From the NCBI GenBank assembly GCA_022457065.1, contig JAJGBQ010000001.1, positions 1,054,001 through 1,118,000 of the forward strand: a DNA stretch of 64,000 nt. Direction: 5' to 3'. This document shows positions 24,010 to 35,239 of this stretch, in pieces (position 1 is the first letter of the stretch; every line of letters begins with the position of its first letter). The notes beneath the pieces were generated by a model. It saw nothing but the letters and a program-made list of their open reading frames with translations, was not told the origin of the DNA and made no database searches. The DNA is from Curvularia sp. ZM96. Taxonomy: Eukaryota > Ascomycota > Dothideomycetes > Pleosporales > Pleosporaceae. The position numbers and the translations under genes are program-made.

Positions 24010-24230
24010 GACTGGAAAATGGCGGCCTGGGTACAAAACCATCCCACATCAGAACAAAATCACTACTTGTAAAAGTGGTTGTAGTGTCATAGTTGCTTGG
24101 AACTTATTGTATCCTCAGTACTCACAACTATATTTTTAAATGTAGCTGTAGTTTTTATAGCTATCTTTTCCTATGTTGACAGCGTAGGTGAGCTCGTTTT
24201 GATTTCCCGGTTTTACTGGTTGTGGGAGAG
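24010..24230 (+). repeat. Dispersed repeat, copy A
   Basis: This stretch is related to 58408-58561 in the same orientation. The last 57 bases (24174-24230) differ at only 6 positions from 58505-58561 and share GCGTAGGTGAGCTCGT and GGTTTTACTGG. The first part (GTACAAAACCA, AAAAGTGGTTGTAG) is about 70% similar. Copy A has about 65 extra bases between the two blocks. It ends 260 bases upstream of the ATG at 24490. Confidence 0.7.
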
Positions 24231-24489
24231 CTACAGCATACTGCTGTCAGTACACGACTGCTAGCAATTGGGAGGACTTTTATGCTCGTTCATAACTACT
24301 AGTTGATCGTTTGCTTTGACTCTTTTGGTAATTTCGCTCGCTTTCACTGCGGGCTACTAGCGCCATTTGCTCGTTTGCGCCCACAGTAGTGATATATATT
24401 CCCGCTCGCACGCTCTTACTCTTACCTTTCCTCTCTACCGTCAGTGTCTCCGTGTCTCCACCGCTCACTAAACCTCAAGCATTGCAGCC
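24231..24489. promoter_or_regulatory. Putative promoter of the gene at 24490
   Basis: Contains GATATATATTCCC at about 24391-24403, a TATA-like element, then a CT-rich leader ending GCAGCCATGG. Confidence 0.4.
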
Positions 24490-25860
24490 ATGGAGAGAAA
24501 TCTCTTGACACCGATGCAGGAGATTAAAGCTGGCACACTCAGCAACGACAACGCTTTTGCGGAGCTCCAACGACGCAAAGACGACTTCAACAACAATGGT
24601 CAGCTTCTTGATGACCTTCGACTCCGAGGCAAGAAGATTTTCGACAGTGCCCTTGGCATTGACTTACTCGACGCAAGGAGCAGAGGCATTCCCATCGTCA
24701 TTCTGCTTCGAAACACAATGCTGGCCATTGGAGAGTTGTATAGGGAGAACGATAGTCGATCCAAGGAGCTGAGCACGTCGAGTACGAGCACTTTGGCAAA
24801 TAAAGTGAGACCAGCAAAGAACGGACACGAGCAGCCAGCGGTGCCAAGCATGAGCGATCCAGCGGGTGCAATACAGCAAGCGTCCAAGTCAACACCGGCA
24901 GGCAAACACGGACATATAGCGTCCAACAGCCAACAGGCCCTTGAGGAAACAGCACCCAAAGGCCCTGCTAGCGACTCTGCTCTACTGCCTGAACCTAACA
25001 AAGACCCTGAAGCAACAGAGGCAGGCGACTCGAGTTCCGATTACGACGGCAAGGGTCCTAAGCGTAAGAGAGTCGTAGAGTAAGAAAGAGTCGATGCTTT
25101 AGTTGAACAAGGGCAGAACAAGAAGCGTTGCACACACTTGGTCTCGGAAACTCCTGAAAGCGATACAAGGCGTCGTCTGTGTGAGAACGAACGTGCAGAC
25201 GGACAGTCTGCTGCTGCTAACGGTGTCGGAGAGGAGTCGCAACGTGTCAGTGTTATCACTTGTAGACAACCACGTCTGACGGAGGCTAACAAATGATAGG
25301 CCCCGAACACGGCAAGCAGACAGCCTGCTGGTGCTGAGAAACAGAGCAGCCATGCCGTGAAGCATGAGATTCCAAAGACACAGCTGAACCGTCCTTCCAT
25401 TGCATCTCATTCTGCCACGGCATCTCTTTCTGTAACGACACCTCAGCCTCCACTTTCGTGCAATGCTGCAGCTACATCCCAGCCCGCAACCGCACCTTCT
25501 CCTACGGCACCTCCGTGCACGACATCAAATCACTTCCCCACTCACCAACGCCGAGCACCCAGAAAAAAGACTCATCCCAAAATAGTTTATATCGACTGCT
25601 CATTTGAGAGCAGCTCGGACTAATCCCACGACCAAGACCAGGAACTCAAACAACCCTCATCCCCATCCCACCATCACACTACAGGAAGCTATCGACGTCG
25701 CCGCCGCCGACACATACATTACCAAAGGGACCAATCTAGAGAGTGAGATTGTCATGCAGGGCGAGCAGTAGGCGTACAATGTTTTGCGCGAGGTTTGTCG
25801 GGAGCAGTTGGAGAAGTGTAAGAAAGAGAAGAAACGTAGGGCATTTGCTGAAGGATTTTG
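24490..25860 (+). pseudogene. Unknown gene, interrupted by stop inside a short duplication; likely decaying
   Basis: An ATG in good context (GCAGCCATGG) opens a 197-codon frame ending in TAA at 25081. The same frame continues after the TAA for 54 codons (ERVDALVEQ...) to a canonical 54-nt intron, 25246-25299 (GTCAGT, GCTAAC, GATAG). It resumes in frame at 25300 (APNTASRQPAG...) to TAA at 25623. In the +1 frame a helical-looking tail continues to about 25860 (ITLQEAIDVAAADTYITK, TAG, AYNVLREVCREQLEKCKKEKK). The TAA at 25081 sits in an imperfect tandem duplication of about 16-18 bases (GTAAGAGAGTCG / GTAAGAAAGAGTCG). The N-terminal 90 residues look folded, the rest disordered with PKRKR, a possible nuclear signal. 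Family not recognised. A functional 197-aa protein, or a 39-nt intron at 25064-25102, are alternatives. Confidence 0.55.
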
Positions 25861-27017
25861 ATTCGGGGGTGCTGGGGGGATGTGTGGTCGAGGGGGGTGG
25901 CGTGGATGAGGAGAGAAGGAAGAACAGGTTGTGGGATTGAGTAGAGGTGAAGGTACGGGAAGTATAAGGGGGAGTATGAAGGAAGGAGGAGGAGGTGATG
26001 TATAACAAGTGTTTGTTTAGACAGGTTGCACATGGACGGATAACGACAACGACGACGATGATACTACAACGGCTCTTTTCGACTGGACAAGTAACCTCCC
26101 TAGCTAGTTACGTAACCTTTCTAGCGAACCAGAATCATCTCTTTAGTTTGAGCAGGATTAATCATGGTTACGACTTTGTATTATATTTCAAACCAGAAGT
26201 AGTTTGCTTGAAACGGAGAACACGCCATTGGCAGCACGAGGTCCAGTCGTATTATTAGAAGTCAGATTAGCTCGAATTAACCTACTTCCGGTTTTTCTGA
26301 CAGTCCTCCTGTACATGCAGCACTACTACATAGTGCAAGTCGTCCACCTGACCAGCCGGACAAACTCGCAAATAATGCCGCATGCAGTGTTGCACCGTGG
26401 GCATTGACAAGGGCACGTATCTGGGGACCTTGTCTAGACTGAATTGTATTCTAGAACCAAGACTTGGCCAGAGTCTAACATCTCTTGTCGCCCGTTATAC
26501 TTTGTCGTCTTGGCACCGCCACCGGCGGCTTCTCTATTCACCTGCATAGTACGGGGTCTGGATCTGTGTCGGGCTCTTTTTCTTGGCCGGCATAAGCTTT
26601 TAGCGTGGTGTAAAAAGTTGCCGAGGTCCCTTGGACTTTCATGTTGCACACACCTGATAGGCGACGGGCAGCCACGAATCGCTAAGCGACAAAACACGGT
26701 CCGAAACGAGATTTCTCCCGGTGGACTAGTGGCATGTTCCGATCGCTTCGCAAAGATGTTCCAGAAAGAATAGAGGCATGACTCTTTTGCCTAAAAGGAC
26801 GCCGAATTTGACCAGTTCCGCGGCCTCGAAAATGAATCTGGCAGTGGGATCGACAAGATCTGCCTATCGAATTTCGGGTTGCGCAGATGAATAATGTGCC
26901 GGTCCTGCGGCTGGGGGTTGACGTCATTGCATGTCTGTTCGTGTCTGCAGAACGGTGCAGGGAGTTCGCATATCGAGCATTGAATGTGTGGATTAATTTT
27001 CCATAGGCCGTGCTGGC
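25861..27017. other. 1.15-kb intergenic region
   Basis: No gene supported; 3' flank of the zinc-cluster gene that follows on the minus strand. Confidence 0.4.
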
Positions 27018-29646
27018 TCAGTAGGTTTGCAGCTGTGGAGGTCGGAAGAGCTGGTGGCTCTGTTCAATCATCATCTCGATGTTCTTGGACTCATTCATCT
27101 CAAAGTCGTGCATCAGCTCCATCTGCTGTTGCTGATTCAGTCCTGTCCCGCGGGCATCTTGACTCCAGGCTGGGTTGAGATAGTCGGCCATTTCATAGCC
27201 TTGATTAGCGGCGTATGCCTCGTTGTAGAAAGATGAATTCGTCGCCATGTTGAAATTGTCCTGGGACGGCATCGTAAAGGTGGGGTTCCATTGGGGCAGT
27301 TCGGCAAAGGTTGTGGGTAACGAATTGAATTGCGTGGTTGGTGGGTAATTGTAGAGTGGTATGTTGGTTTCGGCAGTTGTTTTCGGACTCATGTCATTGT
27401 ATGTCATAGACTGCTGCTGGGGTGATGTCTGTAGGTCAGACTGTTGCACACTTGAGAATGGAGCGGGCGCGCTGGTCTGGCCGTTGGTAAAGTTGAGTTG
27501 CTGTTGGTTGTGATTTGGTATGTAACCGAATGGCGCTGGCGCTGGCACTCTATCAGAAGGCGTGGCTATTGATGTTGTCGACGCTGTTGCTGGGCTTGTA
27601 GTCCGCGACCGATTGATTCCGTCGACATGGCCGTTTGCCACGGACGCAGTGTCTGACGGTGAGCTAGCCGAGATTGGGACGTCGCCGTCCTTGTCGAAGA
27701 TCTTCATGCATGCGCAGATCAGGTTGTTGTACAGGCCAATGGCAGACTCGACACCAGGCCATCGTTCCGAAGCCTGTTTGATGGACCTCATGGCGACCTG
27801 GAGATGTGTCTCAACCTCTTCACGATTGTGCAGCTTTCGCACGTCGGAGTAAGACAAGGACCAGAGCATCGTGTTGATGCACATAAAAATAGACTGGGTG
27901 AAGATCCAGGTCATGTCGACGCTCTTGGTCTCAATCTGCTTCATGGTCATGTAGATGTTGTACTGGCATGCATCGTAGCAGCGGATAGCGGCGTCGACCG
28001 ACGGTCGGGGAACCTGTGGGGAGGGGCGGTACATAAACACGACCATGGTGTTGTATCGTCCAATGAACCTGGGAACAAGTGCGTAAGTATTCTGTCTGGT
28101 TGGGTGCCGATCAGGAGACGTACCAAACTTTGTTCAGACCTGATCCACCGTCCATCTCTGGGCTCGTATCTCGCCAAGCCTCAATCTTTGCCTGCATCTG
28201 AGCAAACCAAGGGTGCTGATCATCCTTGGGTTCTGGTTTCTTCTTCTGGTAAAGCATCTTGCGGATCTCAAGCTGCAGCAGGCGCATCTTGTAGAAATGT
28301 ATGCCAATCCATTTCTTGAGGGATGCCTGGGGCGCGGGCTTGATGCCTTCTCTGGTGATGTAGCAGTCGTCGACTAGCTCACCAAAGTTGACGTCAATGT
28401 GCTCCCGGCGCGTGGCAAAGTGAGCCGGTCGGCCTAGGCTGTGCGACAGGCCGTAGTCCATGGTCAGGATGCTCCAGAACAGGCGCCTGCGCATGTCGAT
28501 TTCTAGAGGGTCTGCCATACGGCCACCCGGACCCATGGTGATGGTCTTTTCTTCGTGCAAGCCCAGTGCTTGACACAGTCGCACGCCGAGGCCAATGATG
28601 TAGTAGACGGCGGTTCTCGTGGGTGTCAGCAGGGAGTAGCCGGCTACCAGGGCGAAACACTGCAGCGTCTTGAGGTTCATGGGCTTGATGGCGGCTTCGA
28701 AGTACTTGAGGGCCGCGAGGTAGTAGCTGTCTGCCAGGCCGGCATACTGTGTGTCCATTTTCTGCAGACTGATGGCAATGACCATGCGCAGACAGTAGTT
28801 TTGGTAGGGGTCGGAAGAGCCGTTGTAGACATCGTCGACATCCTTTGTGAACGTGGGCTCGTGGAAGATGGGGTACATGGGATGCACTGTGGAGAGTTAG
28901 CTCACGCAGGGTTAGTGAAAAGGGGAAAGGGCCGGATGCCTTTGCAGTAGAACAGCTCGACGAGCAGATTGGTGAGGTCTCTGTTGGGAAGCTCTTCGGC
29001 AGCCACATCGCTGACCATGGGGTATATCTTGGAGGTGGGCCGCTGGTCTTCCTGGGTGAAGGTGTCCTTGATGTCCTTTGCCCGTGCGTGGGGCACGATC
29101 TCGGAGATGCTCTTAGACTCTGTAAACTGCTTGGCGAGCTGCATGACGAGGCGCGTGATGGTGATGCCGCTCGAGGGGCCTAGGAATTTGGACTCATCCG
29201 AGTCCTGGACACGGACGGTGGTGGCCCCGCGCACGCTGTCCTCTGGGTCGGGCTCGGCATCGTCTCTCTCGAGGTCGGCCAGCTGCTTCTCGAGGAGGCG
29301 GACCTTGTGCTGCAGGTGGACGACATAGTTGCGCGGTATCTTGCGGCCCTTTGCCGGGTCGTAGTATTCGCAGTGGGAGTTTGTGCGCTCGCAGGGCCCG
29401 CAGCGGGGGAGGCCTGGATCGCACCTGGTCTTGCGCTGGGGGATTGTCAGCGGGGGATCCGATCTCCTTCATCCCGTCTCTCCATTTCTGTCTCTGTCGC
29501 CCTCTTTCTCTTTCAATGCTTACCGTGCGGCAGCGGCAGCAGGCCGTAAGGGTGTGGGCGATGCGGCTCTGGGGGCCGGTGGCGGTTTCCTCAGACGGGA
29601 GCGGGGCGCCTTCCGCTCTTGTCTGTGTCGCGGTCGCGACTTCCAT
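27018..29646 (-). CDS. Zn2Cys6 fungal transcription factor (810 aa)
   Basis: Four exons on the minus strand: 29646-29524, 29435-28940, 28886-28124 and 28068-27018. The zinc cluster is complete: C36-x2-C39-x6-C46-x6-C53-x2-C56-x6-C63. A Ppr1-like linker (GRKIPRNYVVHL) and coiled coil follow. The middle homology region (Fungal_trans) runs from about residue 205 (VHPMYPIFHEPTF) to about 500, with RRRLFWSILTMDYGLSHSLGRP typical. The C-terminal 250 residues are Gln/Asn/Ser/Pro-rich, as in activation domains. Intron 2 (28887-28939) is GC-AG rather than GT-AG; it restores FYCKVHPMYP, so the call is solid. It binds DNA as a nuclear regulator; target genes are unknown. It is divergent from a second Zn2Cys6 gene at 30611. 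Confidence 0.92.
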
Positions 29647-30610
29647 GGCGGCACGCTCACTGTGAGCAGCAAGGCAGGCACGACGGCGTGGAGGCAGGGG
29701 CGACGGGGGCGGCGAGAGCGCTGGGGTTTATGGTGAGGGCTCGGACATGCATGTGGGGGGCAGATGGGCGTGCACGGCCATGGCCGGGCGTACGAGCAGC
29801 GGCGTGGGTGTGTGTATGTAGGAATGCGGCAGAGCGAGATGATGTGCTGCTCTCCATGGGCGTGCTCTGTGCTCGCCCAGCACGGCCAGCCCAGGCCATG
29901 CTGCGACGAACGACGTCTGCAACGGGCGCCGGGGCGGCCCAATCAGGCGGCACAAGGCAAAACACCGAGCGTGGCCTCGCACCGAAAAACGACGTGCAGT
30001 CTGCCAGGCCTCGACCGCCGCAGCCCCGACTGTCACTTGTCACTCGCCCACGCCATCGCCGCTGCCCGCCCACTCGTCCGGCCGCCAGCGTCGTCATCCT
30101 GTCCTGTCTCTCCACCACGACCGCGGAGCCAGAGCCGCGGCCTGAGTCCGCCAGGGTGCTCGCTGGCCCGCTGCCCTACCCGTTGCGCCGCCCGCCGCTC
30201 AACACCACGCCTGCCGACTGTGCGTGCGTGCGCGCGTGCGCGATACACATCCCTACGTACGTACGCTACCTTCCTGCACCGCATCCCCGCCGCCCCACGC
30301 GAGATTGGCGTCTCTTCACTGCGCTAGCCCGCCTGCGTGCATTTGGCCGAGCCCGCCCAACTGCCTCTGATCCTCACGCTTGCTCTCGTCTCGTCATCGG
30401 GCTTGTCTTGTCCTGTCTGGTCTGGTCTTGTCTCGTCTCGCGTCTCTCGCTCCCGGAGAGGCCTTGGTCCTGCCCTTCCCCAAACCCAGCTAGCGCCTGT
30501 TCGGGTCAAGAACCATCGCTCGACGCCCAATCCAGTCGCTCTCCTGCCCTGCCCTCTTCTGCGTCCCATGCCCGGCCATTGGCACACGCCCGTAGCACTA
30601 CACCACAGTA
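29647..30610. promoter_or_regulatory. Shared bidirectional promoter between two Zn2Cys6 regulators
   Basis: A 964-bp GC-rich spacer separates the two divergent starts. Near the plus-strand gene (about 30388-30470) lies a long C/T/G tract made of repeated TCTCGTC and TGTCTGG-type units, a probable core-promoter or initiator region. Long open frames across this stretch reflect its base composition, not genes. Confidence 0.6.
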
Positions 30611-33074
30611 ATGGTCCTTGAGACTCCGCTGCTCCGAGTGAGCAGGCCCGTGGCCGCCTGTTCGCGATGCCGCGCTGCCAAAGTAAAGTGCGACGGCAAA
30701 CTGCCCGCCTGCACAGCATGTGAAAAGTCAAACCGCGCCTCAGAATGCTCCAGCACAAACGACCAGTTTGCAAGAGGCAAGGAGAGGAGCTATGTCGCTA
30801 CCCTCGAGTCCAGAGTCGAGAAACTCGAGAAGAAGATCCAGGAAGCAAGAGCACGGAGAAAATCGTCCGTCGTCATCATGCACGACACCCCCGAGAGCGC
30901 CACGCCACGGAGAGCCTCGACCGACACTGTCAAGGCCACCAAGCCCGCCATCAGCCAGCGAGCTGCCCGCCAGCGAGAGGCCTCTGATATTGACGATCTC
31001 GTATCAGACTTTGGCCTTCTGTGAGTACTTCTTGTCAAAGACTACCATGCCGTGCTGACGCTCCAAGTGCTGTCAACGCCACCGCAAGAGACTTCTATGG
31101 CTTCACCACAGAAATGTCCTATGCTCGCCTCATCAGATCAGCGAGCACAAAAGAGCCGTTGCCAGGCGACATGATCAAGCCCCTGCCACCCAAATTCGCT
31201 GCCACCCCACTAATCCAGCACTATCTCAACAACATCTTCACGCTCTGGCCCATCTTTGAAGAGGCCACTCTCTACTCCTCCGTTGAGGCCGTCTATCAGC
31301 AGGGAGACAACTCCACTCCCTGGGACCGCTGGTGTGTCCGCATGGTCTTAGCCATTGCCTGTATCTCCCAATCCGAATCTAGAGGTGACAACCACTACAC
31401 GGACGCAGTGGGCCACATGAATGCCGCCTTGGACAATGCCGAAGATGTCCTCCACCCGGGATACATTGCCAGCATCCAGGCTCTGGTTCTGTGGACCATA
31501 TATGCCACCATGGACCCTCACCACTTTGACAGCTGGACACTTGTAGGCGCAGCCTCGAGAGCCATGGTCGACCTGGGTATTCACCAGGACCCTTCCAAGA
31601 ACGTCGCAATATCCCGCACAAAGCTCGAACTCAGGCGACGGGTTTACTGGTGTGTGTACTCTCTGGACAGGTAAGCATCACGCAGTCAGCCTCATGTATT
31701 TATCCTGACTTTCACAGGTCCACCTCACTCGTCCAGACACGCGCATTCTCCTTCTCAGACGAAGCAGCCAACGTAGCATATCCCTTTTACAGCACACCCA
31801 CATCACCCAAATACTCGTCACCCCAGTCGCATCTCTTCCAGCAAAGCTTTGACACTGCCATTGATCTTTTCAAGATACGCGAAATCCAATCAGAATGGTA
31901 CATGGACTTGTTCCAGTCCGGACGTGAGCCCTGGCAGGACCCCTACCCGTACATCTGGAAGCAGTACAACAGAATGTCCGAGTGGTTTCAAGACATGCCG
32001 CAGAGTACACTGCCGGCCGTCAAGTCCTTCTTCGAACTCGAACTGCTTTACAGCTATGTCTACATGTTGTCGCCCAACCCAAGAGTACCCCATATCCACG
32101 AATATGCTCAGCGTCTCATCTTCGAGCATTGCATCGCCTACGCTACCAACCTCCTAGCCGTATTAGATAAGCCTTCTCATACCGTCAAGCCGCCCGTCAC
32201 CTATTACGACGCCATGCGCGCGTACATGACGGGCCGCCAATTTGTCGACGTTTTGTCTCGCAATCTAGACGCTGTCCTGGATCCCAGGCCTGCTGTACCT
32301 CCTACACCAGTGGGTACCCAAGTGGAGTCCGGAGATCCTCTTGCCCCACCTGCACAGGCCAATGCACCACCCTTCCCTAGTTCCTCGATGGGAGAGGGAC
32401 TACCATTGGATCCAAACGCCCGAGCCATCAATGCGCTTAACGACTACACAACGCTGCTCTCCAGGTTTGGTTTGAGATTTGGCTTTATACATTGGCGTGA
32501 CCGGTTCCAGCGCGAATCGGCCTCTCTTTCTGCGCAGCTTCATCAGCGCAGTCAAGCATCTGCACAGGCCTCGCCCATGTCGCAACAGCTACCGGGACCA
32601 ACCACTTTTTCTCCGCAATGGGGGTCCATGTCATCCTTGTCGCCACAACCGCCACAACTGATGTACTCGAGCCTTCCAGCAACGCCACCCAGTCTGTTTC
32701 CGCAGCAGTCAAGTCCCTATGCCAGCTCCATGTCTTACAATGGCAACTATGATGGTTCGGGGCAAAGTCCGCAGCCGCATAACATGGCCTACGACGCCAG
32801 CCCAGGCCAACAGACATGGGCAACCCCATCTCCACAGCCGTTGCCAGAGCTTCCGCAGCCTTCAGGTGGTCAGACAAGAAGAGCAATGGTATACGGACCG
32901 GGCATTCCAGGCCGCAGCCCCGGAGCATCCTCGTCGCCGGCGCATGAAAACACGAATGGCTGGGCTCATACCGATCAAGCACACACAGACCCTAATAGCT
33001 ACTTTCAAGTGCCGTCTATGCCACAACATAGCAGCGGCACCTGGACTCAGAGCCCGCCCGGTAACTGGGGTTGA
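30611..33074 (+). CDS. Zn2Cys6 fungal transcription factor (789 aa)
   Basis: Three exons: 30611-31020, 31068-31670 and 31718-33074; both introns are 47 nt (GTGAGT..CAAG; GTAAGC..ACAG). The zinc cluster is C17-x2-C20-x6-C27-x6-C34-x2-C37-x8-C46, with a slightly long last loop. RGKERSYVATLESRVEKLEKKI follows as linker and coiled coil. The middle homology region begins near residue 180 (YLNNIFTLWPIFEEATLY) and includes VGAASRAMVDLGIHQDPSK and RRRVYWCVYSLDRSTSL, typical of Fungal_trans. The C-terminal 230 residues are Pro/Gln/Ser-rich. Targets are unknown. The divergent pairing with another Zn2Cys6 gene hints at co-regulation or an old duplication, but the two proteins are quite different in sequence. 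Confidence 0.92.
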
Positions 33075-33986
33075 AATCGTACGATACTAATCAGACCAGT
33101 ATCCAGTAGAAAATTCATCCTGATTAGCCTACTCCCTTTCTACAAGGACGTTAACCGCATAGCGTGCATGCACTGGCGACATTTCGCCGATCAACACCGG
33201 CCGAGGCTTTCCACATGAAACGGGCTCCTCGCTCGGCTGGTGGCTAGCGTACGAATCGCGCCACTAGCGGGACAAGAACGGAAAAGCATTGCACGCGAAA
33301 GGCGCAAAGAAGCTGAATAGAACAACTGTGCGCGTACTAGGCGTATTAGGATTCTAAGTGGTGGTGAATGTTCGTGGTGATTAGCACGTGTGTACTGCAC
33401 GAAAAAGGGGCAGTCAACAAGAGAGTTGTTGAGGTCACATCAAGGATGAATGCATGGAGTAGAAGCACCGTGAAGAAGTAATCGGAAGCGCGTGGCTTTG
33501 TGATGCATTCGCAGCTGGCATCTTTTTCGTGGCTGCTGTTATGGCATTCTTCAATACCGATGCCGAATTGGCTGAGACAGCCCTTTTTCACGTGCACCAG
33601 ACTCGTGGATTCTCACAGAGTACTATGGAGATTGATATTGCGCTAGTGAACTACTGCGTAGCCATGATCATCTGCTACCAATATCCCATCACGCTGTAAT
33701 GAGGTCAACGGCGTGCATCTCCGTCCGAGAAGATCGACAGGAACCGTCACAATACCCCCACTTTGCCAATCGCGGGGCACAGCACACCCCACCCCGCCGC
33801 TATCTCTGCGCATCTTCCTCAGCTCATCCCACGCTCACCAAAACATGGCTTTTTACATTTCCACCCTTCCACACCGACAAACTTCAGCCAGCCCAATCCC
33901 ACCGCCAAGACCACCTTGAACTCCTCCCAGCAACTCTACACGAAGCCCCAAAGGAAAAACAAGCAAAATCTGCCCCTGCGCCCCCA
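33075..33986. other. Intergenic region
   Basis: 3' flank of the regulator and promoter of the DUF4202 gene. The frame of the latter stays open upstream to 33699 with other Met codons, but this part reads as noncoding leader. Confidence 0.4.
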
Positions 33987-34616
33987 ATGTCAACACCCTA
34001 CGACCGCGCCCTCGCCGCCATCGACGCCGCACACGCCACAGACCCCACCAGCATCACCGTAAACAACAATCCCGTACCTTACGAACTGCACTACGCGCAA
34101 AAATGCACTTCATACCTGTCTCTCCTGAGCCCTGCGGCTTCCGAACCCCTGCGCCTCGCCATCCGCGCCCAGCACTTTCGCAGATGGGAAGTCCCGCGCT
34201 CGTCGTACCCAGCCACACGCTCCGGCTACCTGCTCTGGCGCTCTTCCCTAAAAAAGCGACAGGCGGACATGGTGCAGCAGATCTGTGTCGAAGCGGGGTA
34301 TACTGAGGCCGAGGCGAGTAGAGTAGGGAGCTTGATTAGAAAGGAAGGGTTGAAAACGGATGAGGAGACGCAGACACTCGAGGATGTGGCGTGTCTTGTT
34401 TTCTTAGAGGAGCGGCTAGAGGGGTTTGTGAAGGAGTATGAGAATGTGGAGGCGGAGGAGGGGAAGAAGGGGGATAGGAAGGTGGATATTGTGGGCGTGG
34501 TGCGGAAGACGTGGGGGAAGATGAGTGAGAGGGGGAGAGAGGTAGCGAAGGGGATGGAGCTGGAACTGGGAGAGAGGGCGAGAGAGGTTATGAAGGAGGC
34601 GTTGGAGGGAGAGTAA
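33987..34616 (+). CDS. DUF4202 domain protein (209 aa)
   Basis: Single exon. The protein matches the DUF4202 family pattern end to end: YDRALAAIDAAHATDP at the N-terminus, then PYELHYAQKCTSYLS, RLAIRAQHFRRWEVPRSSYP, TRSGYLLWRSSLKK, SRVGSLIRKEGLK, TLEDVACLVFLEERL and VRKTWGKMSERG near the C-terminus. Conserved His, Arg and Asp residues in RAQHFRRWE and LEDVACLVFLE suggest a helical metal-binding or HD-like site, but the biochemical role of the family is not established. The ATG at 33987 (CCCAATGTC) puts the N-terminus where the family starts; an extension to 33699 is open but unlikely. Convergent with the small acidic gene at 34757. Confidence 0.9.
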   Translation: MSTPYDRALAAIDAAHATDPTSITVNNNPVPYELHYAQKCTSYLSLLSPAASEPLRLAIRAQHFRRWEVPRSSYPATRSGYLLWRSSLKKRQADMVQQICVEAGYTEAEASRVGSLIRKEGLKTDEETQTLEDVACLVFLEERLEGFVKEYENVEAEEGKKGDRKVDIVGVVRKTWGKMSERGREVAKGMELELGERAREVMKEALEGE

Positions 34617-34756
34617 GGGAATATAGTATTGAGATGAGAATTTAGCTTCTTTCCCGATATGCATGCATGTAGTTTGTGGATATCCATATTCTTAACCAAT
34701 TGAAACACCTTCATTCATTCATTCCTTCCTCTGTTTTATTTCTCTAAAGCGGCTCT

Positions 34757-34984
34757 TTACGCGCCTCCCTCCCTCTTCGCATACTCCTCCTCAATCGCCT
34801 CTTCGTACCGTCGCTCCGCCTCCTTCTCCGCCTCGGTCTTTTCAGTGTGGCTTGCGCTCGATACGCTCTGCGTCGCGCTGTTTGCTACGTTGTGCGCGGT
34901 TTCGGCCGTCGCGGACGAGGAGGTTGGTGTACCGGTGGCGCCGCTGGAGGAGGATGTGGTTGAGGAGGGCATGGGGACGGGCAT
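34757..34984 (-). CDS. Small Ser/Thr-rich protein with acidic helix (75 aa)
   Basis: Single-exon frame read on the minus strand from the ATG at 34984. The N-terminal half is Ser/Thr/Ala-rich and probably disordered (SSTTSSSSGATGTPTSSS); the C-terminal half is a charged helix (EKEAERRYEEAIEEEYAKREGG). No signal peptide or membrane segment. The frame remains open far upstream, to 35533, but that part does not read as the same protein. Function unknown. A short intergenic gap separates it from the convergent DUF4202 gene. Confidence 0.55.
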   Translation of the reverse strand: MPVPMPSSTTSSSSGATGTPTSSSATAETAHNVANSATQSVSSASHTEKTEAEKEAERRYEEAIEEEYAKREGGA

Positions 34985-35239
34985 GGTGTGAGTTGTGGTG
35001 GAGTCTTGGAGATTTGGTTGAAGTGTGTTTTTTGCCGAAAATGGGTTTAAAGAGCGTTCAGAATGACTGGGGTTGGAGAATGTGTTCCAATCAATTGACT
35101 TTGCTGGGTGAGGGAAATGGAAGCGGAAGCCTAACGGCTGGGATATATACAGGAATTGAGGGTCCTGGGAAACGTCATTGTGGCGGTGCAGGTGTGGCTG
35201 GAAGATTCGAGGTGTGGCGTTGGTTCGCCACTCGCGTTC

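Noticed and set aside
29619..30611. 330-codon open frame on the plus strand between the two regulators
   Set aside because: It lies in a GC-rich promoter, its peptide is Arg/Pro/Ser/Cys-rich nonsense, it overlaps the first exon of the minus-strand gene, and other frames there are equally open.
33699..33986. Upstream extension of the DUF4202 frame
   Set aside because: The family begins at the Met at 33987; the upstream peptide is His/Pro/Thr-rich leader sequence.
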